Origin: Thermoactinospora rubra
GTDB lineage: Bacteria > Actinomycetota > Actinomycetes > Streptosporangiales > Streptosporangiaceae
Assembly (NCBI RefSeq): GCF_002093975.1
Contig: NZ_MSZZ01000025.1
Span: forward strand, 124,001 to 188,000
Length of the DNA stretch: 64,000 nt
Reading direction: 5' to 3'
Position numbers and translations under genes: made by a program. Below, piece by piece: positions 62,059 through 64,000 of this stretch (the stretch's first letter is position 1; each line of letters begins with the position of its first letter). The notes beneath the pieces are model-generated. The model ran no database searches. It was not told the DNA's origin and worked only from the letters and a program-made list of their open reading frames with translations.

Positions 62059-62073
62059 CGATAATCGTTTTCA
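62059..62073 (-). promoter_or_regulatory. Zur-like box before the methyltransferase gene
   Basis: On the minus strand TGAAAACGATTATCG, three mismatches from the TGAAAATGATTTTCA form of the Zur operator, covers a possible -10 (TATCGT) with TGTACA 17 bases before it. The box overlaps the phoD stop codon. Confidence 0.5.
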
Positions 62074-63618
62074 TTTGATTTGTACAGAGCCCAGCCGGGA
62101 CAGCTCGGGCGAGGCCTGGTACCAGGTCACCACGACCGGCTCGCCCAGCTCCAGCGTGGCCAGCGCGTTCTGGAACCACGGCCCCTTGGTGACGCGCCAG
62201 CGGAACGGCGGCCGGGGCAGTCCCGCCAGGCGCGCCAGGAAGCGCCCGACCAGCGTGGCGATGCCGAACTGCGTGACCACGTTGGCCAGGCGGAGCGCGC
62301 GGCTCAGCGGGTTGCGGAGGGGCGAGCAGACGATCTGGTGGATGTTGCCTGCCTGCGCGGCGTAGGAGTAGTGCACGTCGCCGGACAGGATGATCACCGG
62401 CTTGCCGAGGCGGTGGAGCAGCCGCCCGAGGGAGTCGAAGGACGCGCGGAAGGCCGCCCAGTGCTCCAGGTCGAAGGCCTGGCGGAAGGACTCCGACAGC
62501 CGGGCGACGAGCCTGCCCCACTTGCCGTCGCACAGGGCCTCGTTCCAGTTCTGGACGTAGTGGACGCCCTCGGGCAGCAGGTACGGGATCGACGAGCCGA
62601 TGACCAGGCGTCCGGCGGGGGCCTTGAGCTGATGCTCCAGCCAGGCCCACTCCTCCGGGTCCAGCATCCTGCGGTCGCGCGGGGTGAGCTGCCTGGCGCA
62701 CCGGGTGTCGATCATGATGAGCCGGGTGTCGCCGAACTGCCGCGCGTAGCTCCAGCGGTTGCTGCTCGGGTCGGCGTCGGCCCGCTCGGCGAAGGCGTCG
62801 AGCGCCTGGCTCGCGTCGCTCTCCCGCAGGCTCCTGACCAGCGGGTCGGCCGCGCGCTGGGCGGGCGAGAGGTTGCCGAGGTGCTGGTAGATCCAGTACG
62901 CGCCGAGCCCCGCCACCACGCGGCGCCGCCACCACGGCACCCTGGCCATCTTGCGCCGCCAGTCGCGGGAGGTGTTCCAGTCGTCGCGCAGGTCGTGGTC
63001 GTCGAAGATCATGGCCGTCGGGACCGTGGACAGCAGCCAGCGGATGTCGGGATCGGTCCAGGCCCGGCGGTACAGCTCGGCGTACTCCTCGAAGTCGGCG
63101 ATCTCCTTCTTGGGCTCCTCGTCCGGCCCCCGGCGCGCGGCGATGAACTCCAGCATCTGGGGCGAGGGGTTGTCGGCGTAGACCTGGTCGCCCAGGAGCA
63201 GCAGCAGGTGCGGCCACTGCTCGCCGGGGGCGTCCATGAGGTGCCGGCCGTAGGCGCGCAGCACGTCCACGCCGTGGCTGAGGTTGTGCATGGCGTCGTG
63301 GGGCACGCTGGTACGGCAGGAGCCGAAGGCGATCTTCGGGCGGACCGAGCGCGGGACGAGCCGGATGCGGCTCGGCGGGTGGCCCTCGACCGGCCAGACC
63401 CGCTCCTCCCCCAACCTGACCTCGTACGTCACGTCGCTTGACAGATCGGTGAGATCCACCACGGCATAGTGGTGACCGTGAACGGTGAACGTCGGGGCGT
63501 GCCACTTGTGCCCGCCCGCCTCGACCGTGACCTCGCAGGGCTCGCTCGTCTCCACCCAGATCGAGGCGGTGGAGTCGTCGACGTATCGCAACATGGGTCC
63601 GACCACGAGTGCTGGCAT
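62071..63618 (-). CDS. phoD: PhoD-like alkaline phosphatase/phosphodiesterase
   Basis: A 515-residue metallophosphatase. AAGGAG precedes ATG 63618. A fibronectin-like N-terminal domain (about 1-95) is followed by the PhoD catalytic domain: FGSCRTS (about 102), LLLGDQVYADNP (about 141), MIFDDHDLRDDWN (about 205) and SGDVHYSYAAQ (about 420) supply metal ligands. No clear signal peptide or twin-arginine motif is present, so it may act in the cytoplasm or be exported otherwise. Zn-box-bearing methyltransferase gene lies immediately downstream. Confidence 0.85.
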   Translation of the reverse strand: MPALVVGPMLRYVDDSTASIWVETSEPCEVTVEAGGHKWHAPTFTVHGHHYAVVDLTDLSSDVTYEVRLGEERVWPVEGHPPSRIRLVPRSVRPKIAFGSCRTSVPHDAMHNLSHGVDVLRAYGRHLMDAPGEQWPHLLLLLGDQVYADNPSPQMLEFIAARRGPDEEPKKEIADFEEYAELYRRAWTDPDIRWLLSTVPTAMIFDDHDLRDDWNTSRDWRRKMARVPWWRRRVVAGLGAYWIYQHLGNLSPAQRAADPLVRSLRESDASQALDAFAERADADPSSNRWSYARQFGDTRLIMIDTRCARQLTPRDRRMLDPEEWAWLEHQLKAPAGRLVIGSSIPYLLPEGVHYVQNWNEALCDGKWGRLVARLSESFRQAFDLEHWAAFRASFDSLGRLLHRLGKPVIILSGDVHYSYAAQAGNIHQIVCSPLRNPLSRALRLANVVTQFGIATLVGRFLARLAGLPRPPFRWRVTKGPWFQNALATLELGEPVVVTWYQASPELSRLGSVQIK

Positions 63619-63836
63619 GTCTCTCCTTCGTTCCCATGATCGGCCCGTTGCAACGCCGGCAACGAAGCGGCCACAAGGCCACAACAGACCAGCATGAATC
63701 CCGGGAAGACGCAACGCCCGCCACTAGGCAAGGTCAAAAAGCTCGCCATAGGATCTTTACGACAGATCGCCCAAAAGGGCTGGGCAACGGCGCCCGGCCC
63801 GACCGCCGGGCGACCGACCCAGGAGGAACTCCTTCC

Positions 63837-64000
63837 ATGACCGTCATGGTGCCGTCAAGGACGCCGGCCCAGATCACTCCCGGGCGCCAAGCCCTCGACT
63901 CCGCCCTCCACCAGCTGGCCCAGGCCGCCGAGCATCTGGGACTGGACGAGGGCATGCACGCGATGCTCGCCACGCCCCGCCGTTCGCTCACGGTCTCGGT
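63837..64000 (+). CDS. Glu/Leu/Phe/Val dehydrogenase, N-terminal fragment (partial)
   Basis: The open frame starts at ATG 63837 (AGGAGG upstream) and leaves the window after 54 codons. ALDSALHQLAQAAEHLGLDE followed by TPRRSLTVS matches the N-terminus of actinobacterial glutamate dehydrogenases (hexameric GDH family: helical start then RxLTV). The catalytic domain lies outside, so glutamate versus branched-chain amino acid specificity cannot be decided. Confidence 0.7.
   Translation, partial: MTVMVPSRTPAQITPGRQALDSALHQLAQAAEHLGLDEGMHAMLATPRRSLTVS

Overview
The window is very GC-rich, has tightly packed genes with many ATGA/GTGA stop-start overlaps, frequent GTG starts and several leaderless promoters. 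Together with actinobacterial markers (a short RpoD next to dnaG, DUF5941, CGNR and LGFP proteins, a MoxR/DUF58/VWA operon) this points to a filamentous actinomycete, probably Streptosporangiales (Nonomuraea-like). The order-level call is inference. No rRNA, tRNA, CRISPR array, insertion sequence or prophage was seen.

Layout. 1-10.6 kb: the end of an amino-acid ABC binding protein, then housekeeping genes (rpoD, dnaG, dgt, ppdK) with a degenerate LytM lipoprotein and an FAD oxidoreductase. 10.8-12.7 kb: a lone cytochrome b and a secreted LGFP-type protein. 12.8-18.5 kb: one leftward operon running from a new 51-residue secreted peptide through MoxR, DUF58, VWA and a PDZ-less HtrA-type protease to a two-component system. 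18.7-23.4 kb: a Tat lipoprotein dienelactone hydrolase, glyS, a small monooxygenase, a stand-alone BtrH-domain protein and a small membrane protein.

23.4-48.9 kb is the most notable region: an oxalate/C1-acid catabolic island in six transcription units. (i) sucCD-hyi-glxR-gcl-aldehyde dehydrogenase; (ii) an OFA-type transporter; (iii) a FadR/FCD-type GntR regulator; (iv) a ThDP oxalyl-CoA decarboxylase/2-hydroxyacyl-CoA lyase, formyl-CoA:oxalate CoA-transferase, NDP-forming acyl-CoA synthetase, an Nramp-like transporter, a small membrane protein and a frameshifted TerC; (v) moeA diverging from a PanE-type reductase; (vi) a molybdenum NAD-linked formate dehydrogenase plus fdhD. The unit starts carry a common palindrome, ATAC-N-GTAT, or a degenerate form of it, so the local GntR protein probably controls the whole island. 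Proposed logic: oxalate is imported and activated to oxalyl-CoA. One branch is decarboxylated to formyl-CoA and formate, which is oxidised for NADH. The other is reduced to glyoxylate and joined to tartronate semialdehyde and glycerate. The formate dehydrogenase catalytic subunit is split into two polypeptides encoded in reversed order. Both ThDP enzymes depart from textbook active-site residues, so their reactions need testing.

48.9-64 kb: a Zur-controlled znuACB-zur zinc import operon, an EamA exporter, CGNR and coiled-coil proteins, uppS-recO, a CDP-alcohol phosphotransferase with its DUF5941 partner, a Kazal inhibitor, an Lrp regulator with an arginine/ornithine module (ddaH-rocD), a methyltransferase behind a second Zur-like box, phoD and the start of an amino-acid dehydrogenase. 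A palindrome, GCCGTACGGC, recurs across the window far more often than its composition predicts.
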